Below, in pieces: positions 9,710 to 19,170 of a DNA stretch of 42,773 nt; position 1 is the stretch's first letter; each line of letters opens with the position of its first letter. The stretch comes from a virus. The notes below the pieces were generated by a model. It had not been told where the DNA came from. It searched no databases and worked only from the letters and a program-made list of their open reading frames with translations. The position numbers and the translations under genes are program-made. Where the stretch lies: the IMG/VR virus record IMGVR_UViG_3300011013_000028, positions 1 through 42,773 of that record; one strand, written 5' to 3'.

Positions 9710-11284
9710 TTATAGTTCTAAGTCTTTTAGTAAGTTTTTATCTACATACAGTTTATCAGAGAATACTCTTTCTCCCCCTGACATTTGTACTCCTCCTTGT
9801 GCATGAGAGTTGCCATTTATCTTAGCTGAGTCTTGAGAGTTAGGAGATATCTGTCCTCCTGCATAAGCAGTAGGGATACCACCATCTACAACTTCTCCAC
9901 CTTCAGCTTCATAGACAGGCCCACCATGTTCTAATCTACAAAGTTTACCGCCATAAGCAAAGTAATCTTTTGCAGCAGCGGATTTAAAATCTTCTGGTCT
10001 GATTCTTTTTTGAACATCTTCATATACAGGTCTTCCTGATTGATCATAGCCTGTTAACACTCTATTAGAATCTACCTTTGTTTTATAAGTAGGAAATGCT
10101 GGACTAGTTCTTTTAAACTTCTCTAAATCTTTTCTAACAGATTTTTCAGGGGTAGGTGGTGTGTCAATCTCTGGTGTTGAGAATTGTTCTTTTAAAGGAG
10201 TAATATTTTCTTGTTGAAATTTCCTCCACGCTTTATTAGCTTCACTGCCTTCTTTTAATACTTCTCTTGCTTTGTATCCTGTAAACCCTGCATCTTTCAT
10301 AACAGTGGTTAAAGCATCTCTTTTAGCTTGTCTAGCTAATGAAGATTCACTTTTAGGTTTAGTCCCTTTAGTTTCAAAGGTAGACCCAGTATCAAAAGGT
10401 GTACCTGCTTTACCATATTTTTTAAGTCTTTCTTCTTGTTGACTTTCATCTAGCATATCCCAAGGAGTAATAGCCAATGGATCATATCTAAATAAATCTA
10501 CTAAGTCTTTTCCCTCAGGGTCTATTAACTGTTGATGAGAGGTGGGTGTAATCCTAGTATCGTATAAAGGAATAGGCGCACTAATATCTACTACATTGTG
10601 TTGCAAGTCTCTTTGAGAAAAAGTCTCAGGTGTGATTTGTTTTCTATATTGAGACCTTCCTAAAACACCTTGAGGCACTCCATAACCTTTTTGGTTTATG
10701 AAATGTGTGTTTTCTTTTTCTTGTTCTTTAATAGCTACCTCTCTATTAGCAGCTTCTAAATAATCTAAGTAGTTTTCAGGAGCAACAGCTTTACCTCTTT
10801 TATAAGGATTATAATCTTTAAAATATTCTGCAACTTCTTGTTCTCTTTGTAATAGATTTAAACTGTCTTGTCTAGTTGCTGGAGGTTCAATAGGCCCACC
10901 ATTTTGAAAATTCATAAACCCTGACATCTGTCCTGCCATACCTAATATAGGATCAGCAACTGTTTGTACATTACCATTAAAACCTTCAGTAGCTCCTATA
11001 CCTTGTTGTAATCCTCTAGCTCCTTGCTTGATAGCTCCTTGTACATTACCTGTAGCAGCTCCTGTAGCAATACCTCCTGCTGCTTGGCCAAAACCTCTAG
11101 CTGCTAACTCACTAGGAGACAAGCTTTTATCTATAGCTCCATGTAATCCATACACTCCTTTTTGAAGCATACCTCCTACACCAGGGATAGTACCTAATGC
11201 ACCCCCTAGTACACCTGCTCCTCCTGCAAGGATATCACCTCCAAGATTATATTCAGGTAAGTATTGTTTAACAGTCTGAGCCAT
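9710..11284 (-). CDS. crAss-like virion cargo protein, Gly-rich N-terminus and C-terminal GG repeats
   Basis: 524 residues. Residues 15-45 are glycine/alanine-rich and hydrophobic (LGGDILAGGAGVLGGALG), resembling membrane-active segments of ejection proteins. GG elements occur at residues 129-130 and repeatedly from 442 to 502 (FAYGG, LEHGG, EAEGG, VVDGG, AYAGG). The C-terminus holds NGNSHAQGGVQ followed by GGERVFSDKL, a motif I recall from several Bacteroidota phage proteins but cannot name. It is the first cargo gene of its unit: a TAnnTTTG promoter at 11293-11324 ends only 8 nt before the ATG. The middle is polar and probably disordered. Function is inferred from context only. Confidence 0.72.
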   Translation of the reverse strand: MAQTVKQYLPEYNLGGDILAGGAGVLGGALGTIPGVGGMLQKGVYGLHGAIDKSLSPSELAARGFGQAAGGIATGAATGNVQGAIKQGARGLQQGIGATEGFNGNVQTVADPILGMAGQMSGFMNFQNGGPIEPPATRQDSLNLLQREQEVAEYFKDYNPYKRGKAVAPENYLDYLEAANREVAIKEQEKENTHFINQKGYGVPQGVLGRSQYRKQITPETFSQRDLQHNVVDISAPIPLYDTRITPTSHQQLIDPEGKDLVDLFRYDPLAITPWDMLDESQQEERLKKYGKAGTPFDTGSTFETKGTKPKSESSLARQAKRDALTTVMKDAGFTGYKAREVLKEGSEANKAWRKFQQENITPLKEQFSTPEIDTPPTPEKSVRKDLEKFKRTSPAFPTYKTKVDSNRVLTGYDQSGRPVYEDVQKRIRPEDFKSAAAKDYFAYGGKLCRLEHGGPVYEAEGGEVVDGGIPTAYAGGQISPNSQDSAKINGNSHAQGGVQMSGGERVFSDKLYVDKNLLKDLEL

Positions 11285-11292
11285 AATTTATA

Positions 11293-11324
11293 CAAATATA
11301 CTAATTATTTTTTAAATAACCAAA
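11293..11324 (-). promoter_or_regulatory. Bacteroidota-type promoter before the cargo genes
   Basis: On the minus strand, TTTG (11321-11324) is followed by exactly 20 nt and TATATTTG (11293-11300). This matches the Bacteroidota housekeeping sigma consensus (TTTG at -33, TAnnTTTG at -7). Eight nt separate the -7 box from the ATG at 11284, so the leader would be only a few nt. The 72-nt gap after the muzzle gene holds this promoter and no clear terminator. Confidence 0.72.
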
Positions 11325-11356
11325 TTTTTAACGTAATACTTTATATTAGACAGCCC

Positions 11357-14300
11357 TTATCTAAAGGAAGGTCTAAAGGAATTTACAGCGTAATGTAATA
11401 CCATTCTATTATTAGCTGTATTATCATAGGTTGCTTCTACCTCCATATACTTATCTCTAAGCCTTTCTCTATTAGTTGTAGATCTAGGAACAGCCATTTG
11501 CCATGTTCTTTCCTTTCTTTTAACATTAGTACCTATTGTAAGGGTTTGTAAACCTGTCTCTTGGTAGTCTGTGTTAAAAGTAATAGTATCTAAAGTATCA
11601 TCTATACTAACACCTGTAGGAGTAGTTACTTCACTATGCCATGCAATGTTATCAAAAGTCTTTGTGTTTAATGGTAAGTCATTAGTTATAAACTTAAGAC
11701 TAGAATCATATACAGTCCCATAGAAGGAACATCTATCTCCAATGTTATGTTGGTATACACTTACTCTATCTAAGTGATTAGGAGAGAAGATATGACGCTT
11801 ATTGTGTGGGTATATCACACTCTTCTGATCATAGAAAGAAGTAAAGGCATCACCAAACTCATTAAAGGCTACTGTAAACCCATTAAATATAATATTAGCA
11901 TTAGCTTTTAAGTTTAACGCTGTAGCTGTAAAAGCTGTAGTTACCTCATAAGTATCAAACCCATCTACTACTAGATCACCTACTTGGTATGTTGAACCTA
12001 TATTAAACACTTGTGGCACAGTTGTTCCTACAAAAGTAAGTACTGCTTCATTATTAACACTATCATAATAACCTGTAATACCTCTACCAATAAGAGGATT
12101 ATCACCATCAGCAGCATCAGGAAGCCTTACTTCCCACTTTAAAGTATCATTGAAGTGTGAGTATAATCCTTTAATATCTGATAAAGGTTCTATACCTGAT
12201 CCTGTGAATCTATAAAACTTATTAGTGTTAATGTCTAACCAGTATAAAGATTTCTTACCAGTCACAATACCCCATTGATGTTTACATCCTATAGAGGTTG
12301 AAGCGTAGGTAAAGTCATGTAATACATTCCCTTCTCCTAACTCTAGGTTAATACCATCAGAACCTTGTACTACAGCTCTAGGATTAATAGCAACCATAGA
12401 GACTGCACAATCCTGAAAGGTAATCATAGAGTCATTTAATATAGATAGTTTATTTAAAGGTCCATATAACCCTTCTAAGTCAAGGAAATTATTAACCCTA
12501 AAGAATGTCCAGCTGTCTGTAGACTCACCATTAAACTTAATATCTGAGGCATATATCCTAGTATCAAATTCATTGTTCAGTATAAACTCTAAAGGTTTAG
12601 AGAAATATGAAATAGTATTATCCGCTAAAGAATATACTTTATTATACTCAAAGTCTTCACCTAAATCTATAGTTCCTGTTAATGTTTGGTTATTACCATC
12701 AGTAGTACTATTAGTACCATCATCTAATAGACCATTAGCAAATGGATACTTGTCAGTTCTTAAGTCTACATTAATAGGAGACTCTACAGGAAAGCCATAT
12801 ACTTGAGCCATTTTAGTATGTTCTACATCTAAAGCTAAAGTAGTATCCCATATCTTAATAAACTTCTGTGTATCAAATACACCCATAGATATATCACCAC
12901 CTTGTACATCAAATGTACTGCTTAGGGAACTATCATCATTAACAGCAATAAAATTACCTGTTCCTATATATATGTTGTTGGCTCTTTGTGCATAAGTATT
13001 ACCACCATATTGAGCAACCAAATCTCTTACATAGTTTACAATGTATTGATTGTATTTCCAAGTAGCCCCATTCAAACCACCAGAACCCACATACGTATGT
13101 ATACCTGTAGGGGTAGTGAATACGTCATCATCATACATTCTTACTAGAATAGTCTTCTCACCATAAGCACCATTAATAGGCGTAGGCGTGGAAGTCCTAA
13201 ATACCTGTGAAGTTTCATTTCTAAATTCTGTTCCATCAGGAAGTACTACAGCTCCTCTTCTAGGAACTTTAAAGAATTCTCCTATAAACCTAACCTCATT
13301 ATCAGCAGGGTCTACAAAAGCAGTAGGAGCTTGTCCATAAAGGTTACCTCCAGCACTCTCTTTATATACTTTTCTGATATTTATACTATATTCATCTTCA
13401 GTACTAGCTGCAGGAGTAGGTCTATAGTTATCATCTAATATACCACTTACAGCTATTGTAGTAGGAGTATAAGGGAATGTAGCATTACTATCAGTTATAA
13501 TAGCATTATCACATCCTAATACATCTACTGTTTTAATTTTATCTCCTGTTTTAAAATCAATATTATCAGTTAACATATGATCTGGAAACTGAATAGTCAT
13601 ATAACTTAAATCCTTTGTTTCTGCTGCAATAGAAGCACTAGCTGGAGTACCTCCTCTAGGGTCAGTTAAAGTAGTTAAAGGCGTATTTTGATCTCTATGA
13701 TTACTACCTGCAAACATATAAGTAGTAAGAGTCTCTAAATCATTAATAGTACTAGACACATCTACACCTCCTGCTTCATCAATATCAATCTTAGCCCCAA
13801 TAGGAAAGGCTAAACCTTGCCCTACAATAGTTTTATCTGCATCAGTTCTATCTACTCTTACAATAGTATATCCTGAAATCTTATCTTTTAAGTCCTGTGT
13901 AAGAGTCACATCAAACTCTACATAAGGAATATTCATCTCATAATTAATAGAGAAACTAGTATCAGGAGAAGCCTGTCTAATAGTTTTACCATCAAATGAT
14001 CCATTAATATAGTCATCAGTACCATATACAGATCTACGTGAATCAAATACTGGGGGTATTTTAACATCAGCAATCCAATTGGCAAAGCCAGGATTACCTT
14101 GTTTATCTAAAAATACTATAGCAAACCTATAAGTTTCATCTCTCATGTAACCCCTAAGTAGATCAAACATGTGGGGATTACGCATACCATCAGGGAATAC
14201 AGCAGACTGTGGGTAGGTTCTACCTTCACTTAAGTCTATATCTGTAGTAGTATTAGCCCCTACAGTTCTCATAGGTAACCCTTCATACTCAGAACCATCA

Positions 14301-15856
14301 GTAAATAATATCTTTTGGTCAGCTTTTAAAGTCCTAGTTTTTATCTCAAAGGATATATTAGGCCCTGTACCTCCATACAAAAACCCTCCATCCTTAAACT
14401 TGTATACATCAAAGTCATCATTAATAGCATCATCAGTCTCTTCTACATCTCCAAATTGAGCTGAAGTCCTTACTACCCCATCAACGCTAAAACTTCCTGC
14501 ACCATCAAAACCATAAGCTCTAGTATCATAGTCACCTATATCTATAGCTTCATTCCTAACATTCCCTACAAACAATCTGTTATCCTTTGCAGCTAATGTC
14601 TTAGCATGTGTAAAAGTGGTGGTGGCTAACCTGAATTCATCAACAGTTAACTCTATAGCATTCTGCTCAGAGCCTGTATGTGTAAAGGTTAACTCACCAT
14701 TAGCAGGGATATTCTCAGTAAATAAAGCAGTTACAGTAGGTTCTGTAAACTCATCTTTCTTATACAAAGCTACTATCTCAACAAAGTCAAAGTCTGTATC
14801 TAGATTTTCAATCTTCATTTGTACAGCTTTCCCTGTGGTTTGTTCACTATCACCCCCTACATACTCCCAATAGTTGGTTGTAGTCTCAGGATAAGGATTA
14901 ATAGGAATTATTCTAGATAGTCTTGAGAATGATGTTTCACCACCACTTGAAGCTCTTAGTCTATAGGCATACTGATACACTCCAGTAATTAAAGAACCTC
15001 CTGTAGTTATCTCTTGTAAGACAGCTACTGAGTGATCTATTACAGGTAATAAATCTAAGTTCTCTATAGGAGTACCAAATGCATTACTATCACTAATGTT
15101 TAAAAACCTTACCTTATTAAAGTTATCAGTCCAATACACCTTTTGAATCTCAGCTGTTTCATATCTAGCTAATGCTTCTATAGGATGTAGTATAGTGAAG
15201 TTAATATTGTTATTATACACTAGGGTAAGTGTAGTATTTCTAGTTATAGGGTCTATAACCAATCTCCATATTTGACCAGGGCCACCTACTGCAGTATCAT
15301 CATTAGTAGTAAATAATACTATATCATCTCTTAGGGCAGACCAGCCTATGATTTGTAAACCTGATTGTGGAGCTACTGAAGAAGATAAACCAATTAATTC
15401 AGGGCTTAATAGAGTTACTGAGAATGTAGAAGATATTGTAGTAGTAGTAATAACAATCATATCACTCTCACTAGCATAAGCTACAATACCAATAGCATTG
15501 AAATCTAGATTGGTATTAATAGCATCTACTAAAGAATCTCTATAAGTAGAATTGTCTATACCATCAACTGCTAATACTTCATTATGGGTAGTAGTACCCA
15601 CAGTAATCTCTATATTAACATTGGCTGGAAAAGGATCAGTAAAATCAGTTTGAAATTCAAATACCTCCATAGTTTGAGGTATTGTAAAGGACAAGTCATT
15701 ACCTTCTATATTGACTAAACCACCTGTAGCTATACCCTCCTCATCTGTGACAGGTCTAAAATTGACACTATCAAGAGTAGTATTCTTTGTATGAACAACC
15801 TTAGAGAGATCCTTATTCATCCCCCCTTCAAAAGTATTTACAGTAGCTTTAGGCAT
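11357..15856 (-). CDS. Muzzle / tail stabilisation protein
   Basis: 1499 residues, the largest complete gene in the window. It begins MPKATVNTFEGGMNKDLSKV, the 'GGMNKDL' type of start typical of tail stabilisation (muzzle) proteins of crAss-like and related podoviruses. These form the distal collar that closes the short tail and anchors fibres. The body is beta-rich, with many T, N, D and G residues, a likely propeller-like platform in the first half (DNFNKVRFLNISD, YQYAYRLRASSGGETSF) and further beta domains after residue ~900. No enzymatic motif is visible. The start overlaps the stop of the upstream hub gene by 1 nt, indicating translational coupling. Identification rests on size, N-terminal motif and position between ring and cargo genes. 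Confidence 0.83.
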   Translation of the reverse strand: MPKATVNTFEGGMNKDLSKVVHTKNTTLDSVNFRPVTDEEGIATGGLVNIEGNDLSFTIPQTMEVFEFQTDFTDPFPANVNIEITVGTTTHNEVLAVDGIDNSTYRDSLVDAINTNLDFNAIGIVAYASESDMIVITTTTISSTFSVTLLSPELIGLSSSVAPQSGLQIIGWSALRDDIVLFTTNDDTAVGGPGQIWRLVIDPITRNTTLTLVYNNNINFTILHPIEALARYETAEIQKVYWTDNFNKVRFLNISDSNAFGTPIENLDLLPVIDHSVAVLQEITTGGSLITGVYQYAYRLRASSGGETSFSRLSRIIPINPYPETTTNYWEYVGGDSEQTTGKAVQMKIENLDTDFDFVEIVALYKKDEFTEPTVTALFTENIPANGELTFTHTGSEQNAIELTVDEFRLATTTFTHAKTLAAKDNRLFVGNVRNEAIDIGDYDTRAYGFDGAGSFSVDGVVRTSAQFGDVEETDDAINDDFDVYKFKDGGFLYGGTGPNISFEIKTRTLKADQKILFTDGSEYEGLPMRTVGANTTTDIDLSEGRTYPQSAVFPDGMRNPHMFDLLRGYMRDETYRFAIVFLDKQGNPGFANWIADVKIPPVFDSRRSVYGTDDYINGSFDGKTIRQASPDTSFSINYEMNIPYVEFDVTLTQDLKDKISGYTIVRVDRTDADKTIVGQGLAFPIGAKIDIDEAGGVDVSSTINDLETLTTYMFAGSNHRDQNTPLTTLTDPRGGTPASASIAAETKDLSYMTIQFPDHMLTDNIDFKTGDKIKTVDVLGCDNAIITDSNATFPYTPTTIAVSGILDDNYRPTPAASTEDEYSINIRKVYKESAGGNLYGQAPTAFVDPADNEVRFIGEFFKVPRRGAVVLPDGTEFRNETSQVFRTSTPTPINGAYGEKTILVRMYDDDVFTTPTGIHTYVGSGGLNGATWKYNQYIVNYVRDLVAQYGGNTYAQRANNIYIGTGNFIAVNDDSSLSSTFDVQGGDISMGVFDTQKFIKIWDTTLALDVEHTKMAQVYGFPVESPINVDLRTDKYPFANGLLDDGTNSTTDGNNQTLTGTIDLGEDFEYNKVYSLADNTISYFSKPLEFILNNEFDTRIYASDIKFNGESTDSWTFFRVNNFLDLEGLYGPLNKLSILNDSMITFQDCAVSMVAINPRAVVQGSDGINLELGEGNVLHDFTYASTSIGCKHQWGIVTGKKSLYWLDINTNKFYRFTGSGIEPLSDIKGLYSHFNDTLKWEVRLPDAADGDNPLIGRGITGYYDSVNNEAVLTFVGTTVPQVFNIGSTYQVGDLVVDGFDTYEVTTAFTATALNLKANANIIFNGFTVAFNEFGDAFTSFYDQKSVIYPHNKRHIFSPNHLDRVSVYQHNIGDRCSFYGTVYDSSLKFITNDLPLNTKTFDNIAWHSEVTTPTGVSIDDTLDTITFNTDYQETGLQTLTIGTNVKRKERTWQMAVPRSTTNRERLRDKYMEVEATYDNTANNRMVLHYAVNSFRPSFR

Positions 15857-16689
15857 TATTTAATTCTTCTTCTTTGTTGTTGACCAAGATTTTTGAATCC
15901 TGCTTTGTGATGATTATAGCTTTGGTAAGTCCTAAGCATTTGATTCTTGATAGATTCTAACTGATCCACAGAATGTAGTTTAGCTTTATTAGCAGCTTTA
16001 CCAACATACCATGCCCATTCTTGTTTAGAATCATCGTATAACAATCTTTTCCCTTGACTAGCAGGTTGTTTTCTCCACTCTATATAATCAAGTTTCATAC
16101 TTAGATACTTTTTAACAGCTTCTTTATAAGAAACCATATCAGGTATTAAAGGTAATCCTTCTTCATCTACAGGGAATTCTAAATAAGCAATACAAACACT
16201 ACCTTCTTTTTGAGATAAGGTTAAGCAGTCTGCATTAATATCATAGGTTATATCTACACATGGTAAGCTACTAAACCTACCTGCATCAAATTCATTACCA
16301 AAACCATCAATATAAAAACCTGTAGAGATAGCCCCACTTACAGGACCTACATTAGAAATACCTGAAGTAGTGTTTTCACCTGTACAACATTCACCACTTA
16401 GAAGGTGGTGGAAGGAATCTCCTGAATATCTAGCTGCAAAGCCATTAACAGAGATCTGCTCAATCCTATGTAGATTACAAGGAAGCTTAGCTTTGAAGTC
16501 TTTAATCTCTAGATCAGGATTATCACCAGGACCAGTAACTCTTCTTCTATATTGTAAAGGGTGACCAATTAAGTTTAAGGCGTCTACAGACCATCTAATT
16601 AAATCTTCATATACAGGGTTGTAAGTATATCCATTATCTGCATATAATTCTTCTATGATTTGTTTAACTGATATGTATTGGCCTAGCAT
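15856..16689 (-). CDS. Tail ring/hub protein (P22 gp4-like family candidate)
   Basis: 277 residues. The N-terminus (VKQIIEELYADNG, then EDLIRWSVDALNLIG) matches the helical opening of crAss-like tail-tube or ring proteins located immediately upstream of the muzzle gene. A central beta domain carries conserved-looking cysteines (GECCTGENT, CVDITYD, DCLTL). The C-terminal helix is basic (YNHHKAGFKNLGQQQRRRIK). It would form part of the dodecameric ring stack or hub between portal and muzzle. The start has the recurrent ATAATTATG context, 2 nt after the preceding stop. Which of the ring or hub positions it occupies cannot be decided from sequence alone. Confidence 0.72.
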   Translation of the reverse strand: MLGQYISVKQIIEELYADNGYTYNPVYEDLIRWSVDALNLIGHPLQYRRRVTGPGDNPDLEIKDFKAKLPCNLHRIEQISVNGFAARYSGDSFHHLLSGECCTGENTTSGISNVGPVSGAISTGFYIDGFGNEFDAGRFSSLPCVDITYDINADCLTLSQKEGSVCIAYLEFPVDEEGLPLIPDMVSYKEAVKKYLSMKLDYIEWRKQPASQGKRLLYDDSKQEWAWYVGKAANKAKLHSVDQLESIKNQMLRTYQSYNHHKAGFKNLGQQQRRRIK

Positions 16690-16691
16690 AA

Positions 16692-17168
16692 TTATAAGTA
16701 ATAGTCGATTTCAAATTCGTTTTTAAGGATATACGCTAATTCTCTAGATAGATCCCTTGCAGGTTTAAAGTAATATACTGTTTTATTCTTTACTCTTGCA
16801 ATTGATTTGTCCCAGTATAGTTTATACTTATACCCATTTCTGTGATCATTTAAATGATACACAAGCTGTTTATTAAGCTTAGCTTCTTCATTTTCTTCCC
16901 ATAAGTCCTTAGTTGCTTTCCAATCAGGGCTAAGCTTATTAGGTTTCTTTAGATTAATCTTTCTCTTTCTAACCCTAAGAGACCCTAGATTACATGGGAA
17001 TTTTACTTCTGCAGAGTCGTATAAAAGAGTTTTAACAAGTTCTTTATTAAAGTCATTAAGTATCTCTGAGTATACTTTATAGTTTACTTGTAAGCCTTCT
17101 AATACTTCATCAGTATATAATGAATAGATGCTTGCTAATGTGTTATCTGATTTCTCTAATGCTGGCAT
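16692..17168 (-). CDS. Ring protein of the IHF-like crAss family
   Basis: 158 residues. The pattern around residues 30-75 (YSEILNDFNKELVKTLLYD, then FPCNLGSLRVRKRKI) is an HU/IHF-like fold signature found in structural proteins of crAss-like phages, where an 'IHF subunit' annotation is usual for genes in the tail-ring block. A basic C-terminal half follows. Given its neighbours (a ring protein on each side), a virion ring or adaptor role is more likely than a nucleoid role. It shares one base with the upstream gene's stop (17168). Similarity to the small IHF-like protein at 39289-39507 is in fold style only. Confidence 0.65.
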   Translation of the reverse strand: MPALEKSDNTLASIYSLYTDEVLEGLQVNYKVYSEILNDFNKELVKTLLYDSAEVKFPCNLGSLRVRKRKINLKKPNKLSPDWKATKDLWEENEEAKLNKQLVYHLNDHRNGYKYKLYWDKSIARVKNKTVYYFKPARDLSRELAYILKNEFEIDYYL

Positions 17169-17869
17169 TACTTAGTTACATTTGGTTGAGTATCATGATC
17201 TGCATTCCCAGTATCATCTGTAGGGGCTTGTGCAGCCAATCTTATATTAGTATTAAATATCATCTCTTTAAGAGGTTCTATCATCCATGCACTAACAGGA
17301 TAAAGAGTATCCTCAGTGTAACAAGGTTCCCCTTCACAAGTGCAAAACTCTGCAACTTCCTCTGGATATTGGAACACACCATCTAAAGAAATAAGTTCTA
17401 TTGTATTTACAACATCAGAATCTGCTATAATATAGATATATTCATTATGCAGAAAAGCTTTTGGGATATGCTTAGTAAATCTATTGTTACCAGCAAATTG
17501 AGCTCTACTATAAGGGATAAAACTAAAAGGAGTAGAACCCACGATAGCAGGTCCTACTCTTGTTATTAGATTTTTATTATGAAGCTCTATTGTGTTTGGT
17601 ATCTTCTTTACAGTCCTTAAGATTGTACAACCAGCTGCATAACAATTACACTCTGAAGCATCCACAGGAACCACTTCTAAACACCCTAAAGTCTGTACAA
17701 GATCAGGATTAACAGACCTATTCTTTTCTAAGTCTCTCCTAATAAGTAAAGATCTGGTATTGTCTACCCAAAACCCTACCTGTCTTAATGAGATATTTTC
17801 ATCATCAGATTGTTTACCACCTCTTACAGTGTTTAGAATGTCAAATACTAAGTGATTCTTTGTAACCAT
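17168..17869 (-). CDS. Tail/ring structural protein with RGG-SDD N-terminal motif
   Basis: 233 residues. The N-terminus FDILNTVRGGKQSDDENIS, followed by a helix ending in RSLLIRRDLEKN and then the CLEVVPVDASECN strand, is a widespread arrangement in Bacteroidota phage structural proteins placed next to ring genes. Six or more cysteines occur, including ECNCYAAGC and FCTCEGEPC. The C-terminal helix (MIEPLKEMIFNTNIRLAAQ) is followed by a polar tail. It lies between the metallophosphoesterase gene and the IHF-like ring gene, in one operon driven from the promoter at 18828-18859. Assignment to a ring or stabilisation component is by family resemblance from memory and context. Confidence 0.68.
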   Translation of the reverse strand: MVTKNHLVFDILNTVRGGKQSDDENISLRQVGFWVDNTRSLLIRRDLEKNRSVNPDLVQTLGCLEVVPVDASECNCYAAGCTILRTVKKIPNTIELHNKNLITRVGPAIVGSTPFSFIPYSRAQFAGNNRFTKHIPKAFLHNEYIYIIADSDVVNTIELISLDGVFQYPEEVAEFCTCEGEPCYTEDTLYPVSAWMIEPLKEMIFNTNIRLAAQAPTDDTGNADHDTQPNVTK

Positions 17870-17874
17870 TTATC

Positions 17875-18807
17875 TTATTTTAGTGTCATAGGAAGCACTA
17901 ATGGTAGTGTGCCTTTATCAAGTACTACCCCACAAGATATAACTGGTTTTTTAAATCGTTTACCATAAGCCATTGCATAAGATGTTCTATCAATACCACA
18001 TCCTACTTGCATGCCAAATATCTTAAAGTTAGAACCTACAGCAAACTCAACATAAGATTGTGTATGTGTATGTCCTTGTACTTGTGACTGTAACTCATTC
18101 TTCATTTTGGTTCTAGCAGTTCCACCTTCACCATGATTAAAGTTGATACCAAACAACTCAATTTCTTCTAGGAATTCCCATCCTGGAGTACCTAGTACTT
18201 CATCATATGCTCTTACCCATTTCTTAGATAAACCTGCAGATTGAGCTTTTCTATAAGCCATTCTGTCATGATTACCAATAAGTACTGTTGCTTCAGGAAA
18301 CACTTTGTACCATTTGGATATCTTATCAATAGCTCTTTCTAACTCTTCTCCTGCTGAATAACCATCAGGATCTGACTCATGATATGATGAAAAGTGATTA
18401 TCAATAACATCACCAATGAATATTACTGTACCACAATCAAATCTTTCTTGTTGAAATCTACAAAACTCTAAATAACCCTCTAATGTGAATGGTTCATGTA
18501 GATCTCCTATTACTAATATATTATCAGGATTACCTTCATAAGGCTTAGGAAGCCCTTTAAGCAACTCTTTTTTAGTTTCTACCTTAGCAATTGCTCTTTG
18601 ATTTTTATACTCTAAGAACTCTTTATATAAAGGATCAGAGTCTGCTGGCTTTTCTCCTGTACTAATTATAACTTTGTCAGTTAATTCTGACTTAATTTCT
18701 TCTATAGTTGACAAAGGTACATTAAATTTAGATGCTAACTTTGCCTTACCCCACTTCTTATATCCAGGGTTGTTAATTAAAAACGCTTTAATATTTTCTT
18801 TCTTCAT
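17875..18807 (-). CDS. HTH-metallophosphoesterase (calcineurin-like)
   Basis: 310 residues. The N-terminal ~45 residues look like a helix-turn-helix (KWGKAKLASKFNVPLSTIEEI). A complete calcineurin-like metallophosphoesterase follows, with GDLH (101-104), GDVIDNH (132-138), GNHD (178-181), the HGE block (225-227) and GHTH (245-248), so all metal ligands appear present. The reaction would be phosphoester hydrolysis using two divalent metals; the substrate (DNA end, nucleotide or protein phosphate) is not evident. The HTH suggests DNA binding. It is the first gene after the promoter at 18828-18859, with a ~20-nt leader, and is co-transcribed with ring genes, which is an unusual place for an enzyme. 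Family call is firm; role is open. Confidence 0.88.
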   Translation of the reverse strand: MKKENIKAFLINNPGYKKWGKAKLASKFNVPLSTIEEIKSELTDKVIISTGEKPADSDPLYKEFLEYKNQRAIAKVETKKELLKGLPKPYEGNPDNILVIGDLHEPFTLEGYLEFCRFQQERFDCGTVIFIGDVIDNHFSSYHESDPDGYSAGEELERAIDKISKWYKVFPEATVLIGNHDRMAYRKAQSAGLSKKWVRAYDEVLGTPGWEFLEEIELFGINFNHGEGGTARTKMKNELQSQVQGHTHTQSYVEFAVGSNFKIFGMQVGCGIDRTSYAMAYGKRFKKPVISCGVVLDKGTLPLVLPMTLK

Positions 18808-18827
18808 AATAAAATTTTAAATCTGTA

Positions 18828-18859
18828 CAAAGGTACTAAAAATTATTGAGAATTGCAAA
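18828..18859 (-). promoter_or_regulatory. Bacteroidota-type promoter before the metallophosphoesterase-ring operon
   Basis: Minus strand: TTTG (18856-18859), a 20-nt spacer, then TACCTTTG (18828-18835). The -7 box ends 20 nt before the ATG at 18807. The spacer contains TTCTCAATAATTTTT, similar to the A/T-rich spacers of the other six promoters. Confidence 0.72.
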
Positions 18860-18870
18860 TATTTTAGCTA

Positions 18871-19170
18871 TTATTTTTTGAGTTTATGGATCTCAGCAAT
18901 GATTTCTGTTTTGTTTTCTGCCATCTGAACTTTTAATGTAGCCATGTCAGCTTTAATCTCTGACACTTCTTCTGCTAGCTTCTCTGTTTTAGTCACAGCT
19001 TCTTTTTTACTTGCGTCAATTCTATTATGAAGAGTCTTATTTTCTTCTTTTATATTGGTTATTTCATTTTCCATAACAGCTACTTTAATTTTTACTGCAT
19101 AAAAAGTCCCTGCTAATGCCAATAATGATATTACTAATGAACCTATTACCCCTGCATTCTCCCACATCAT
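18871..19170 (-). CDS. Small membrane-anchored coiled-coil protein (holin- or spanin-like)
   Basis: 99 residues (97 if the second ATG at 19167 is used). One membrane segment near residues 8-26 (VIGSLVISLLALAGTFYAV) is followed by a continuous charged coiled coil to the C-terminus with a poly-basic end. This layout fits a small phage membrane protein such as a holin, antiholin or i-spanin subunit. It resembles the protein at 24351-24680, which lies next to the endolysin, so the phage has two such proteins. The start overlaps the stop of the DUF1353 gene by 4 nt. Specific function is not determined. Confidence 0.6.
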   Translation of the reverse strand: MMWENAGVIGSLVISLLALAGTFYAVKIKVAVMENEITNIKEENKTLHNRIDASKKEAVTKTEKLAEEVSEIKADMATLKVQMAENKTEIIAEIHKLKK

